DNA from: an uncultured Phascolarctobacterium sp.
Lineage (GTDB): Bacteria; Bacillota; Negativicutes; Acidaminococcales; Acidaminococcaceae
NCBI RefSeq assembly: GCF_937920985.1
Contig: NZ_CALDXR010000043.1
Span: 1-64,000, forward strand
Direction: 5' to 3'
DNA: 64,000 bases
Under the pieces are notes generated by a model, which had not been told where the DNA came from, searched no databases, and worked only from the letters and a program-made list of their open reading frames with translations. Shown here piece by piece: positions 50,045-59,671 of this stretch (the stretch's first letter is position 1; every line of letters starts with the position of its first letter). The position numbers and the translations under genes were made by a program.

Positions 50045-51253
50045 ATGCTCTGTCAATTTTCATTTAAAAATTTCAAATCATATAAAGATGAAACAGTTTT
50101 TGATATGCAGGCAGCTAATCTGCCTGAGTTTGCCGAAAATATTATTTACTGCAAGCCAGCGAGTAATCTTTTACCTGTAGCAGCTATCTATGGACCTAAC
50201 GGCGGCGGTAAAACAAATATGCTGCAGGCTTTAACCTGCCTTATCTCCACCGTGGTAAAACCCATCTACGATATGGAAAAAACTCGTACTAAGCTTATAG
50301 TACAGCAAAAAGTATCTTGCACGCCCTTCCTGTTTGATGAAAAAACCTCTAGTGAGCCTACAGAATTCCTGCTTTACTTTCGTACCAATGGCTATGAGTA
50401 CCGCTATTATCTTTCTATGCTTCATGATGAAATCATGGCCGAAGCACTGGACAGAAAAAAAATAGGCGGCAAACGCACCGCCCATGTTTTTGACCGAGAA
50501 GAAAAAGTTATTACTTTAGGCTCCAGTATAAATAAAGCATCTATCAATAGAAACGTAAATCCCAAAATGCCCTACTTATCGTTCTTGGCAATCAACTATG
50601 ATATACCTGCCATCAATGACGCCCAAAAATGGTTTGAAAGCTGCATTATCCGCAGCTATGCTAATCCTGAAGCTGAATTACAGATAATGCTGTCTGATAA
50701 CAAAACCATACGCCGGCAATTTATCAGTGCTTTAAATGATATGGGTATTGATATCAACGGCTATCGCTACGACAACGATAGCAAACAACTCATCATGCAA
50801 AGAACGCTGCACGGCAAAACCTACGAGTTATCCTATAAAGATGAATCCGATGGTACTAAAAAGCTCATTGCTGCATTGCCGATACTACTGATGGCTTTAG
50901 CAGAAGGCAGACTGGCTGTTATTGACGAATTAGATGCCAAGCTTCATCCGAAGCTGCTGCGTTACATTATAGCTCTGTTTAAAAATCCTAAGCTAAATAC
51001 GCATGGAGCGCAACTAATCTTCACCTCTCACGATATAGCAACTATGAAAAACACTGTTTACCGCCGTGACGAGATTTGGTTTGCCGCTGAAGGAGATAAA
51101 CACAGCAGCGAGCTGTACTCGCTCTATGAAATCCGCAAAGAAAACAACGAGCGTATCAACAATACTGCAGCTTATGACAAGCAGTATCTTGAAGGACGTT
51201 ACGGTGCAGACCCATACTTGCAGAATATGCTGAAGGATGGTGAATGGCAATGA
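50045..51253 (+). CDS. RloA-like AAA ATPase
   Basis: 402 residues from ATG 50045 (GAAAGGAG ahead). AAA_15/21-type ATPase: LCQFSFKNFKSYKDETVFDM, Walker A AAIYGPNGGGKTNMLQAL near residue 40-57, signature-like SYKDESDGTKKLIAALPILL, Walker B RLAVIDELDAKLHPKLLRYI near residue 295, and QLIFTSHDIATM. It pairs with RloB (next gene, overlapping), a combination found in restriction-linked and abortive-infection contexts. The partner being broken makes the pair probably inactive. Confidence 0.87.
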   Translation: MLCQFSFKNFKSYKDETVFDMQAANLPEFAENIIYCKPASNLLPVAAIYGPNGGGKTNMLQALTCLISTVVKPIYDMEKTRTKLIVQQKVSCTPFLFDEKTSSEPTEFLLYFRTNGYEYRYYLSMLHDEIMAEALDRKKIGGKRTAHVFDREEKVITLGSSINKASINRNVNPKMPYLSFLAINYDIPAINDAQKWFESCIIRSYANPEAELQIMLSDNKTIRRQFISALNDMGIDINGYRYDNDSKQLIMQRTLHGKTYELSYKDESDGTKKLIAALPILLMALAEGRLAVIDELDAKLHPKLLRYIIALFKNPKLNTHGAQLIFTSHDIATMKNTVYRRDEIWFAAEGDKHSSELYSLYEIRKENNERINNTAAYDKQYLEGRYGADPYLQNMLKDGEWQ

Positions 51254-51921
51254 GCTTAAAACCTCCGAAAAAAGGCGACTTGAAGAAATCCTGGCTTAAG
51301 CCTAGACGTGACACTCCTAAAAAGATTCAACCTGAGTATCATCTTATAACTACCGAAGGTATAAGCACAGAGCCGGCTTACTTCCAAGGTGTCAAAAACA
51401 CTATCAACAGCAAATATCGTGGCAGAGTGCAGTTAGATATCATCGGTGTAGGTGATAATACTCTCAACCTTTTACAGAAAGTAAAGTAAAAAGTTGCCAA
51501 AAGCTCCAATATCTATAAGCACGTATGGATTGTCTATGATACTGACGATTTTCCTGCGCAAAACATTGATAAGGTTGTCGACCTTTGCCATACTTATAGT
51601 AACGAAGAAACTACTTATCACGCGCTTTGGTCAAACCAATGCATTGAACTATGGTTCCTGCTGCATTTCTCGTTTATTCATTCCGATTTACATCGTCAGG
51701 AATATTGGGCAAAGCTCAGTTCATGCCTGGCTAAATTAAATACAAGTGAATATAAGAAAAATAGGTCTGATATGTACCAGCTTTTGGAACCTTATATGGA
51801 GCAGGCTATTAGCAATGCCAAGAAACTTGCCAATATCAATAAAGGCAAGAAGGCTTCTCAATCCACGCCCGGAACAGAAGTATATCGCCTAATAGAAAAG
51901 CTGCTTCCGTATCTGAAATAA
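51244..51921 (+). pseudogene. rloB-like gene interrupted by an in-frame ochre codon
   Basis: Frame from ATG 51244 (overlapping rloA; ATG 51250 is an alternative) reads 81 codons to TAA 51487-51489 and continues in frame to 51921. Before the stop: YHLITTEGISTEPAYFQGVK (RloB/Toprim-like start). After it: HVWIVYDTDDFPAQNIDKVV, ALWSNQCIELWFLLHF, both hallmarks of RloB, including the conserved D-x-D-D and NxxxELWxLLHF. The gap-free continuity shows one nonsense change in an otherwise intact gene. Confidence 0.85.
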
Positions 51922-51940
51922 TATAAGTTTATACAGTATT

Positions 51941-51976
51941 ATCCCCTTGGCATTGATTTGTCAGGGGGATTTTTAG
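51941..51976 (+). terminator. Rho-independent terminator
   Basis: 12-base stem ATCCCCTTGGCA / TGTCAGGGGGAT with two G-T pairs, then T5. Confidence 0.85.
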
Positions 51977-52099
51977 TACGATTGGCATTGGAGAGAGGTA
52001 AACGGAGAGATTTAGTAGTGATTAAATTTATTCCTTAATGAAAATATCTGTTTTGACGATTGGTAGTTAATTTTCCAAATTCATTATTTTTAAATTCAG

Positions 52100-52154
52100 A
52101 ATGTAGTTGTATAGTAGAACAATGTACGCGTATGATATTCGTTAGGAAAAATGT
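52100..52154 (+). repeat. Shared upstream element, copy 2
   Basis: Matches 49801-49855; here the central palindrome is TACGCGTA. The surrounding 357-base gap (51922-52278) otherwise holds only the rloB terminator and AT-rich sequence. Confidence 0.6.
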
Positions 52155-52278
52155 CAAAAATTGCATTTTTTCGTAGGAAAAAGTGCAATAAATTACATTT
52201 TTCTTGACGAATGGGAGCGTCTGGTCTAGAATGATGAATATAGAAGGATAAAGAAATAGAGAGAAAGAGGGTGAAGTG

Positions 52279-53550
52279 ATGCGCCGCAAGATAATGGAGC
52301 GCCTAAAAAAATGGCAGAATGATAAAAATAGATTGCCATTACTGTTGTATGGAGCAAGGCAGGTAGGTAAAACATATATTCTTCGTGAATTTGGCCGAAG
52401 TTACTTTGAAAATATGGTGTATGTTAATTTTGAAGAGGATAAAGCATTAGCCGGATATTTGGAAGTGAAGCTGACACCTGCCTATATTATCAAGGTTATT
52501 GAAGAACAGTACGATGTTAAAATTTTTCCGCAGAAGACGCTGATTATTTTTGATGAAATACAAAGCTGCGAGCATGCCTTGACTTCCTTAAAGTATTTTG
52601 CGGAGCAGGCTCCAGAATATTGTGTCGTTGCGGCAGGCAGCTTGCTTGGCGTAGCCATTAATCGTCAGCAATTTTCGTTCCCCGTAGGCAAAGTGCAATT
52701 GGAGAACTTGTATCCATTGGATTTAGAGGAATATCTTTGGGCAAGGGATAAGGATATGCTGGTAGATTTGATTCGCCAATGCTATGCTACCAATAAGCCT
52801 TTGCCGGAGACCTTGCATAAGGAAGCTTTGAACTTATATGAGGATTATTTGCTTACCGGTGGTATGCCTGCTGTTGTAGCTGCTGCCTTGAATGATGGCG
52901 ATGCAGATGAGCTGAAGCGCCTGATTTATAATTCTTATGTAGCGGATATGGCCAAATATGCAGGCAAGGGAGATAGCGTGAAGATTGCAGAAGCCTATGA
53001 TTCCTTACCGGTGCAGCTTGCCAGGGAAAATAATAAATTTCAATATAAGCTTATTCGCACCGGTGCGCGCTCTTCGCTTTACGGAGCATCTATTGATTGG
53101 CTGATTCAGTCAGGCATAGTTTTAAAATGTACTAAGTGTGAGCAGGGGTTAATGCCTTTAGCTGCTTATGAGGATTTAAGCTCGTTTAAGTTGTACTTTA
53201 GTGATACCGGACTTTTTAACAGCCGTCTGCAGCTTACAAAGCAAAGCCTGGCGGCAGCTCAATATATGGGTGCTTTAACAGAGAATTATGTGGCAATCCA
53301 GTTAAAGGCGAACGGGTATAAGCTGAATTATTGGACCAGCACAGCAACTGCAGAGGTTGACTTTGTTATTGTGCAAAACGGAGAGGTTGTGCCTATAGAG
53401 TGCAAGGCGAATATTCATGTAAAATCCAAAAGCCTGGATTCGTTTGTGAAGCGATATGGGATTAAGCAGAGTATACGTCTTTCAATGCGTAATTTTGGCT
53501 TTGAGAATAATATTAAGTCTGTACCGCTTTATGCTGCGTTTTGTGTGTAG
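52279..53550 (+). CDS. AAA_14/DUF4143 ATPase
   Basis: 423 residues from ATG 52279 (GAGGGTGA ahead; GTG 52276 also possible). Walker A LLYGARQVGKTYILREFG near residue 25, Walker B TLIIFDEIQSCEHAL near residue 90, sensor region CVVAAGSLLGVAI. The C-terminal DUF4143 domain has ENYVAIQLKANGYKLNYW and AEVDFVIVQNGEVVPIECKA, a PD-(D/E)XK-like D...ExK. Widespread in anaerobes, function unknown, often in variable regions. Confidence 0.9.
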   Translation: MRRKIMERLKKWQNDKNRLPLLLYGARQVGKTYILREFGRSYFENMVYVNFEEDKALAGYLEVKLTPAYIIKVIEEQYDVKIFPQKTLIIFDEIQSCEHALTSLKYFAEQAPEYCVVAAGSLLGVAINRQQFSFPVGKVQLENLYPLDLEEYLWARDKDMLVDLIRQCYATNKPLPETLHKEALNLYEDYLLTGGMPAVVAAALNDGDADELKRLIYNSYVADMAKYAGKGDSVKIAEAYDSLPVQLARENNKFQYKLIRTGARSSLYGASIDWLIQSGIVLKCTKCEQGLMPLAAYEDLSSFKLYFSDTGLFNSRLQLTKQSLAAAQYMGALTENYVAIQLKANGYKLNYWTSTATAEVDFVIVQNGEVVPIECKANIHVKSKSLDSFVKRYGIKQSIRLSMRNFGFENNIKSVPLYAAFCV

Positions 53551-53604
53551 AGGTGGATGGCAGGTTTAAATGAGATTGTCCGATAGTATGAAAAGGAGCA
53601 AACA

Positions 53605-54594
53605 ATGTTTAATCAAGAAGAGTTTGAAAAAAATCAGTTTATAAAGGAAAAAATAAATTATGAATGCTTAGCCAGTAAAGCTGCTGATAAAATCATTCAT
53701 ATTGCATTTAATATCAACGATGCTTTTTTTATGCAGATGGGAGTAACAGTAACATCTGTTTTGGAAAATAATCCAGATAAAGACTTTGCTATCCACATTT
53801 TTTGTGATGGTGTAAGCAAAGAGAATTTGGCTAAGATAAAACAGATGGCAGAAAAATATCAGCAAAATTTTTATGTATACATTATGGATATGCAGCCGTT
53901 CCAGACGTTTCATATTAAAACAAGGCATTTTTCACGAGTGACTTATTTACGCTCAGTAATGCCTAAAATTCTTAAGCCTTTAACTGATAAGTATTTGTAC
54001 ATGGATGCAGATATGCTCTGTGTTGGTGATATCAGTGAAATCACTGATATAGACCTGCAAGGTTATCCCTTTGCTGCTGCCAGTGAAACACCTCAGGCAG
54101 TGGCATACAAAACAAATTTCCTGCATCAAAAAAGTGGTAAACATTTTAATGATGGCCTGATGTGGATTGATATTGCTGAATGGGAAAGAGAACAGATTAC
54201 GGAGAAGGTTTTCTCCTATCAAGGTGCGGATCCTAGTCGTTTTTCCGGGCAAAGCCAGGACATTATGAATCTCGTTTTAGATGGGGATATACTATTTATT
54301 GACAGGCGCTATAATGGCGGTTCTGATAAGGGAACGTTAATTTATCATTTTTGCGGTAGGAATAAACCATGGCATATGGTTTTAAATGATGCTGATGCAT
54401 TATGGCGGCATTATCTGGATTTATCTCCCTGGGACAGCATGCCAGATCCGTTGCCACCAAAAACTCCACAGCATTATTTTAATTATAAGCTGTTAATGGA
54501 GCGCTCGTGGCAAAAGAAGGAGTTAGCTAATTGCCTGCAGTATCTGTTTTGGTATGCGGTGCTGAAAATCGAATTAAAATTGGGCTTAAAGTAA
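53605..54594 (+). CDS. Glycosyltransferase family 8 protein
   Basis: 329 residues, GT-A fold. IHIAFNINDAFFMQMGVTVT near the N-terminus, KYLYMDADMLCVGDIS with the metal-binding D-x-D near residue 133, and FNDGLMWIDIAEW then IYHFCGRNKPWH as in LPS glucosyl/galactosyltransferases of the WaaJ/RfaI type. Probably adds hexose to the LPS core at the inner membrane. AAAAGGAGC ribosome site. Opens the surface-glycan region. Confidence 0.88.
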   Translation: MFNQEEFEKNQFIKEKINYECLASKAADKIIHIAFNINDAFFMQMGVTVTSVLENNPDKDFAIHIFCDGVSKENLAKIKQMAEKYQQNFYVYIMDMQPFQTFHIKTRHFSRVTYLRSVMPKILKPLTDKYLYMDADMLCVGDISEITDIDLQGYPFAAASETPQAVAYKTNFLHQKSGKHFNDGLMWIDIAEWEREQITEKVFSYQGADPSRFSGQSQDIMNLVLDGDILFIDRRYNGGSDKGTLIYHFCGRNKPWHMVLNDADALWRHYLDLSPWDSMPDPLPPKTPQHYFNYKLLMERSWQKKELANCLQYLFWYAVLKIELKLGLK

Positions 54595-54625
54595 ATGTGA
54601 ACAGGGAGTGATATACTGAAGAAAT

Positions 54626-54655
54626 AGTGCTGGACGTAATGTTTAGCACTTTTTC
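54626..54655 (+). terminator. Terminator-like hairpin
   Basis: AGTGCT / AGCACT, loop 13, followed by T5. Confidence 0.6.
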
Positions 54656-54656
54656 T

Positions 54657-54685
54657 TTGGATAAAATATGTAGCTATGGTATAAT
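54657..54685 (+). promoter_or_regulatory. Promoter of the GT2 gene
   Basis: TTGGAT (54657-54662), 17-base spacer, TATAAT (54680-54685) with a TGG extended -10. The leader is about 85 bases long. Confidence 0.65.
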
Positions 54686-54777
54686 ATATTTACCTTAAAA
54701 AGTATACAGTAGTAGAATAACTACTATTTGCTAATATGTTTATTTTAAAATAAAGCAACTTTTGAACATGAGGAAAA

Positions 54778-55539
54778 ATGAAAATGATTGACGTTACTGT
54801 AGTTATCTTAACTAAAAACGAAGAAAAGAATATAACTGCTGTTGTACAGAATGCTAAGAAAGTAGCGAAAGAGGTGCTGATTGTTGATTCAGGCAGTACT
54901 GATAAAACAGTTCAATTAGCAGAGGAAAATGGTGCAAAGGTTGTTTACCGTGCTTGGGATAATGATTTTTCGGCGCAACGCAATTTTGCTTTGCAGCATG
55001 TAAAGACTGAGTGGATACTGTATCTTGATGCAGATGAAAGAATGAATGATGAGCTTTGCTGCGCTGTAGAAAAAGCATTGGCAACAAAAACACAAAAGCA
55101 GTACAGCATTATGCGTCGAATTCATGCCTTTGGCTTTAATTATAAGCATGGCATTTTTAAACCGGATGAGGTTTTACGCCTTTTCCCTGTAAATAAGGTA
55201 CATTGGGAAAATAAAGTGCATGAAAGACCAGTATGCGATTTGCCTAAAGAAAAGATGGCAGGTTATATCGAACATTATACCTATGATTCATGGCAGCAAT
55301 GGTGGGATAAGGCAGGGCATTATACTACCATTTGGGCAGAGGATAATTTTGCCAAGGGTAAGCGTACATCGCTTGCAGCATGCTTTGCACACTCTGCTTA
55401 TGGTTTCCTAAGAGCTTATATACTGCAGCTTGGGTTTATAGATGGTTGGAGCGGTTTGTATTCCAGCCTGCAGCATTTTATTTATACTATGCTGAAGTAT
55501 TTGAAGCTATATGAGCTTCAGAAAGCAAAAAGCAAGTAA
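54778..55539 (+). CDS. Glycosyltransferase family 2 protein (WaaE-like)
   Basis: 253 residues. MIDVTVVILTKNEEKNITAV, then VLIVDSGSTDKTVQLAEENG and WILYLDADERMNDEL with the catalytic-site D-x-D-E, plus RLFPVNKVHWENKVHE, as in WaaE/KdtX-type beta-1,4-glucosyltransferases that act on LPS inner-core heptose. Single gene with its own promoter. Specific linkage is inferred. Confidence 0.87.
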   Translation: MKMIDVTVVILTKNEEKNITAVVQNAKKVAKEVLIVDSGSTDKTVQLAEENGAKVVYRAWDNDFSAQRNFALQHVKTEWILYLDADERMNDELCCAVEKALATKTQKQYSIMRRIHAFGFNYKHGIFKPDEVLRLFPVNKVHWENKVHERPVCDLPKEKMAGYIEHYTYDSWQQWWDKAGHYTTIWAEDNFAKGKRTSLAACFAHSAYGFLRAYILQLGFIDGWSGLYSSLQHFIYTMLKYLKLYELQKAKSK

Positions 55540-55677
55540 ATCAGAATATTATATTTAATAAACTTGCGTTTTTAAAAATCTGATTTATAGTTTTCACTTT
55601 ATAATTTTCCAATGATTATCGAATGTTTGAATTTAAGTCAAAATACAGATTGGCTAATGTTTAATAATTACGAAAAA

Positions 55678-55708
55678 AACAGCATGATAATGCTGTTTAT
55701 AGTATAAT
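55678..55708 (+). promoter_or_regulatory. Hairpin overlapping a promoter -10 region
   Basis: Perfect 8-base stem AACAGCAT / ATGCTGTT with GATA loop (55678-55697), followed by TATAAT (55703-55708). It may end upstream transcription or serve as an operator for the next gene. Confidence 0.4.
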
Positions 55709-55734
55709 AAATAAAAACCATGAGGAGATTCGTT

Positions 55735-56667
55735 ATGGAGACGATAAATATTGCGTTAGCAGCAGATAATAATTACGCACAGCATGTTGCTGTAGTCATG
55801 GAATCAATTTTAGAGAATACTGACGAAGCAAATAAAGTGCGTTTTTTCTTATTGAGTGACGCTATTACTGCTGAAAAAATTACAGGTTTACAACAGACGA
55901 TTTCTGGCAAGAACGCAGAGCTGGTTATTTGCGATTTATCTGCATATAAGGGCTTTGAAAAGTTGTATACAAGCGGACATATCAGTAAAGCTGCATATTT
56001 CAGATTAGATATGGCTAATATATTGCCTGCAGATGTGCAAAAGGTAATTTATCTGGATGTAGATTTGCTGGTCCTGCAGGATATAGCTGGTTTATGGAAC
56101 ATTGATATGCAAGGTAAAGCCATAGCTGCTGTGCCGGATTATGGCATTATGGCTTCCAAGCGACTGATGCAGCAGAAGCATGAGGTTATTGGCTTGCCAT
56201 TAGATAAAAAGTACTTTAATTCCGGTGTTGTTATAATGGATTTACAGCAGTGGCGTAACAATGATTATTCTGCTAAAGTGATTGAGCTTGCTGCAACAGG
56301 CAATTTTCCACATCATGATCAGGATGCTTTGAACAAGCTCTTTATGTATAACTGGACGGAATTGCCGTTATCGTGGAATGTCATTCCGCCTATTTTTGAT
56401 TTATTGCCGAAGGTTTTGCTTAATAACAGGTTTAGAGCTTCAGCTATTAAAGCAAGAAATAATATTGCTATTTTACATTACGCAGGGCGCTATAAGCCTT
56501 GGGAATTTGCCTTAAAGCCGGGCTTTAATGATAAGTATTACAAATATCTCAAAAATACTGCCTTTGCTGATGTAGATATGCCTCAGCCTGGCAAAAACAT
56601 GCAGGGAAAATCGCTTGGCAGGCAGATGTTCAGAATACGTATTGCTGATTTCATTAGTCATTTTTGA
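55735..56667 (+). CDS. Glycosyltransferase family 8 protein
   Basis: 310 residues. INIALAADNNYAQHVAVVME at the N-terminus, KVIYLDVDLLVLQDIAGLWN with D-x-D near residue 100, YFNSGVVIMDLQQWR, HHDQDALNKLF and AILHYAGRYKPWEF, all standard for GT8. GAGGAG is the ribosome site for ATG 55735, so the in-frame ATG at 55720 that overlaps it is rejected. Likely an LPS or surface-glycan hexosyltransferase, paralogous to the gene at 53605. Confidence 0.88.
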   Translation: METINIALAADNNYAQHVAVVMESILENTDEANKVRFFLLSDAITAEKITGLQQTISGKNAELVICDLSAYKGFEKLYTSGHISKAAYFRLDMANILPADVQKVIYLDVDLLVLQDIAGLWNIDMQGKAIAAVPDYGIMASKRLMQQKHEVIGLPLDKKYFNSGVVIMDLQQWRNNDYSAKVIELAATGNFPHHDQDALNKLFMYNWTELPLSWNVIPPIFDLLPKVLLNNRFRASAIKARNNIAILHYAGRYKPWEFALKPGFNDKYYKYLKNTAFADVDMPQPGKNMQGKSLGRQMFRIRIADFISHF

Positions 56668-56693
56668 GTTTGTGAAGGGTGAACATCACGAAT

Positions 56694-58508
56694 ATGAGCT
56701 TTTTATCTAAATCTAAAACATTTTTTATTAGTTTGATTATAACTTACATTTTACTGGTGGGAGTTTATTATTTTACTTCCGTTGGTATTCGTCCAACTAC
56801 GTTATTTTTACAAATGCGTCGTTATCTTCCGTGTGCCTTGGCGGTAGCTATAGCTGTTTCGGCGTGGAAGCATGCCGGGTTGAATTTAAATAAATTGTTG
56901 CCTCATGCAATAGTTGGCGTTGCATGGGTTCTAGTGTATCCTATCTGCTATTGGCTGACTTATCATAGTACGTTGACTTTTATTGATAAGCATTATGATG
57001 AATCGTTTGGTGCGTATTTTTTTGCCTTTATCGTTTGCTTGCGCCTACTTTTAATTAAGTGGCAAGATAGCAGGATAATAGTCTTTGGTTTTGGATTGGT
57101 GGATACAATGGCAGCTTTAATACCATGCCTCCAGTTAGTTTACTTTGCAAACTATCAGTATCCTATTACAGAAGCTGCTTCTATTGCGTTATTGCAGACT
57201 AATCCTGAAGAAGCTAAGGAATATTTGTTGCTGAATCTTGGCTATTTTGGCATTACGGCGACAGTAGTTGTTTTAATTTTAATGCTGTTATGCTTTGTGC
57301 ATTTAAACAAATTTCATAATAACAGTGCTGTAACTCTAAGCAAGAAGTATATTGCTGTAGCGATGCTTATATGCTTAGCTACCGTTGTTTATGGCAGTAA
57401 GATGTTTTTCAATACCGGTGTAATGCAGACATATGTGTTTGCCAAAGAGTATTTTGAAGGTGCTAATCGGTTTAAAGCTTATCATGAGCAAAATTTTGCT
57501 GATTTGACTGTATCGCCCTCTGAGCCTGTGTTCTCCAAACCTTCTACAGTGATTATGGTTATTGGTGAATCAGCTTCTGCTTATTATATGAGTGCGTATA
57601 GTGATGTAAAAAATGATAATTCGCCTTGGCTGAAATCTATGCGTGGCAACGATAATTTTATCCTGTTCAACCATGCTTATACAAGCAGATGTCAGACGGT
57701 ACCGGCGTTAGAGCGTGCTCTGACGGAGAAAAATCAGTATAATAATAAAGAATTTAATCAAAGTGTTACGGTAATTGATATTGCTAAAAAGGCCGGTTAT
57801 GAGACCTATTGGTTCAGCAACCAGGGCTATATCAGTGATGCAGATACTCCTATAACGATGGTGGCTAAAACGGCTGACCATGCAGAATGGCTTAGCGAGG
57901 ATAAAAGTTTAAAGGGCAAGTATCAATATGACGGCGATTTGCTTAATTGCTTAAAAAAGGTTGATCCGACGAAGAACAACTTTATTGTTTTGCATTTTAT
58001 GGGTAGTCATGAGGATTGCATTAATCGTTATCCGCAAACCTTTGCCAAATTTAGCAAGCCTGGTGAATTTGATATGGTATTGAACTATGATGACAGCATT
58101 GCTTATACAGATTATGTTTTAAGAGAAGTTTATAAGTATGCTAATGCAAATCTGAATTTACAGGCTATGCTGTATTTTAGCGATCATGGTGCTGATCCCT
58201 ATCGTAAACGTAATCCTGACGCTGCTGGCTTTAAAGCATTGCAGATTCCTATGTTTATTTATGTATCTGATGAATACAAGCAGCTTTTTGGTGACAGTGT
58301 TGCTGCATTTAAGGAACACAGAAATGCTTACTTTACGAATGATTTGATGTATGAGGTTGTTTGCAATTTGCTGCAGATTAAATCTAATCATTATAATGAG
58401 GATGAAAGCTTATTAAATAGCTCATATAAGTATACAAGAGAGGATTTGACGACAGAGTTAGGAAAAATGAGATTAGTAGATGATAAAGAGCCGCGAAAGG
58501 CGCAATAG
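56694..58508 (+). CDS. Phosphoethanolamine transferase (EptA/CptA-like, alkaline-phosphatase fold)
   Basis: About 604 residues. Five N-terminal membrane spans (residues ~10-240), then a periplasmic sulfatase-fold domain. VIMVIGESASAYYMSAYS near residue 290 aligns with the nucleophile region of EptA (GET), here Ser instead of Thr; SRCQTVPALERALTE follows the usual order, and LYFSDHGADPYRKRN with SDHG near residue 495 supplies metal ligands. Adds phosphoethanolamine to lipid A or core sugars, lowering surface charge. GTG 56679 is an alternative start but its ribosome site would be too close. Confidence 0.87.
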   Translation: MSFLSKSKTFFISLIITYILLVGVYYFTSVGIRPTTLFLQMRRYLPCALAVAIAVSAWKHAGLNLNKLLPHAIVGVAWVLVYPICYWLTYHSTLTFIDKHYDESFGAYFFAFIVCLRLLLIKWQDSRIIVFGFGLVDTMAALIPCLQLVYFANYQYPITEAASIALLQTNPEEAKEYLLLNLGYFGITATVVVLILMLLCFVHLNKFHNNSAVTLSKKYIAVAMLICLATVVYGSKMFFNTGVMQTYVFAKEYFEGANRFKAYHEQNFADLTVSPSEPVFSKPSTVIMVIGESASAYYMSAYSDVKNDNSPWLKSMRGNDNFILFNHAYTSRCQTVPALERALTEKNQYNNKEFNQSVTVIDIAKKAGYETYWFSNQGYISDADTPITMVAKTADHAEWLSEDKSLKGKYQYDGDLLNCLKKVDPTKNNFIVLHFMGSHEDCINRYPQTFAKFSKPGEFDMVLNYDDSIAYTDYVLREVYKYANANLNLQAMLYFSDHGADPYRKRNPDAAGFKALQIPMFIYVSDEYKQLFGDSVAAFKEHRNAYFTNDLMYEVVCNLLQIKSNHYNEDESLLNSSYKYTREDLTTELGKMRLVDDKEPRKAQ

Positions 58509-58678
58509 AGTATAATGAGTAGGTAACAATAAGTTGATTTGTCAGAAGTGAGCGTTCGCTATGCATCAATCTCAAAGTTTGGCAAAAATATGTCCTTGTA
58601 GATTTTAATAAGGCAGATACTGAGATTGAAAGCAACGTACTGTTGGTGTAAAATATTCTAATAGAAAAGGATGCTTGT

Positions 58679-59647
58679 ATGGGAGTAGAGGGTATGAAAA
58701 ATAATAATAAAACATTGATACTTGGATGGCCTGTAAAGCCGCCGCAAAAATGGTTACAGCGTTATGCAGATATTGAAGTAGCACGCATTTATAATGAGAA
58801 CGTTAATTGGTGTGAAAAAAAATTTAAGGACTTGTCTTTTCATATGCCTAAAAGCATACAAGTATGTGACTGCATTAAGCCCAGCACCTGGTATGGTGCT
58901 TGGAAAGAGAAAATCAATGAATTTGACACAGTAATTCTTATAGATGAGATACGTGGAAGAGATGTTTTTGAATATATTTTGGAAAAGAATCCTCAATGTA
59001 ATTTAAATGTTTTCATCGATTCACCTATAAAAGAAGGCTCAAAAAAAGAACCATTTTTGTACAAGGATTTGCCGGTAAGATTTTTTACCTGCGACAGAAG
59101 AATTGCAGAAAGATATCACATTGAATTTGCACCGTACTTTTATATTTTTTCACCATACGATTTTGATGAGTATCTTAATGACAGCTGGCTTGAAAACAAT
59201 AATGATGTATTTTTCGTTGGGGAAGAAAAGGGTGATCGTGCGCAAAGAATTGCGCAAATTAAAAAAATCCTTGCTAAAGCGGGACTAACGCATGATATTC
59301 ACCTTGTGCCGCGAAACAGGCGTGGCAAGAAGAAAGCTACCTATATGACATATGGTGATGTCATTGAACATGTTAAGCAGAGCAAGGCTATCTTGGAGCT
59401 TATTTCTGACGGACAGACAGGCATTACCCAAAGGCCTTATGAAGCACTTTTCTTTAAGAAGAAGCTTATTACGACAAGTGCGGAAATCAAAAATTACGAT
59501 TTCTACTGTGAGCAAAATGTGTTTGTTTTAGGAGAACGTAATGTTGAGGAGCTGCCGGAGTTTTTAAATGCGCCTTTTAAAGAAATTGACAAGGAGATTG
59601 TTGACGAATATACGCTGAAAAGCTGGGTGGAGAGGTTTAAGAAGTAA
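58679..59647 (+). CDS. Putative GT-B-type glycosyltransferase/surface-glycan protein
   Basis: 322 residues, AAAAGGATG ribosome site. LILGWPVKPPQKWLQRYADI at the start; DVFFVGEEKGDRAQRIAQIK in the middle resembles the inter-domain region of CgeB-like GT-B enzymes, and AILELISDGQTGITQRPYEA with KKLITTSAEIKNYDFY resembles their donor-binding C-terminal half. No family named with certainty. Context among LPS genes supports transfer of a core or O-unit sugar. Confidence 0.65.
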   Translation: MGVEGMKNNNKTLILGWPVKPPQKWLQRYADIEVARIYNENVNWCEKKFKDLSFHMPKSIQVCDCIKPSTWYGAWKEKINEFDTVILIDEIRGRDVFEYILEKNPQCNLNVFIDSPIKEGSKKEPFLYKDLPVRFFTCDRRIAERYHIEFAPYFYIFSPYDFDEYLNDSWLENNNDVFFVGEEKGDRAQRIAQIKKILAKAGLTHDIHLVPRNRRGKKKATYMTYGDVIEHVKQSKAILELISDGQTGITQRPYEALFFKKKLITTSAEIKNYDFYCEQNVFVLGERNVEELPEFLNAPFKEIDKEIVDEYTLKSWVERFKK

Positions 59648-59671
59648 AGATATTGTTGGGGGATTTAGTTA

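Noticed and set aside
30315..51489. Genome-wide stop-codon recoding to explain the three in-frame stops
   Set aside because: Both TAG and TAA are involved, and TAA and TAG end many normal genes in the window (for example 1192, 5144, 8299), so recoding is not credible.
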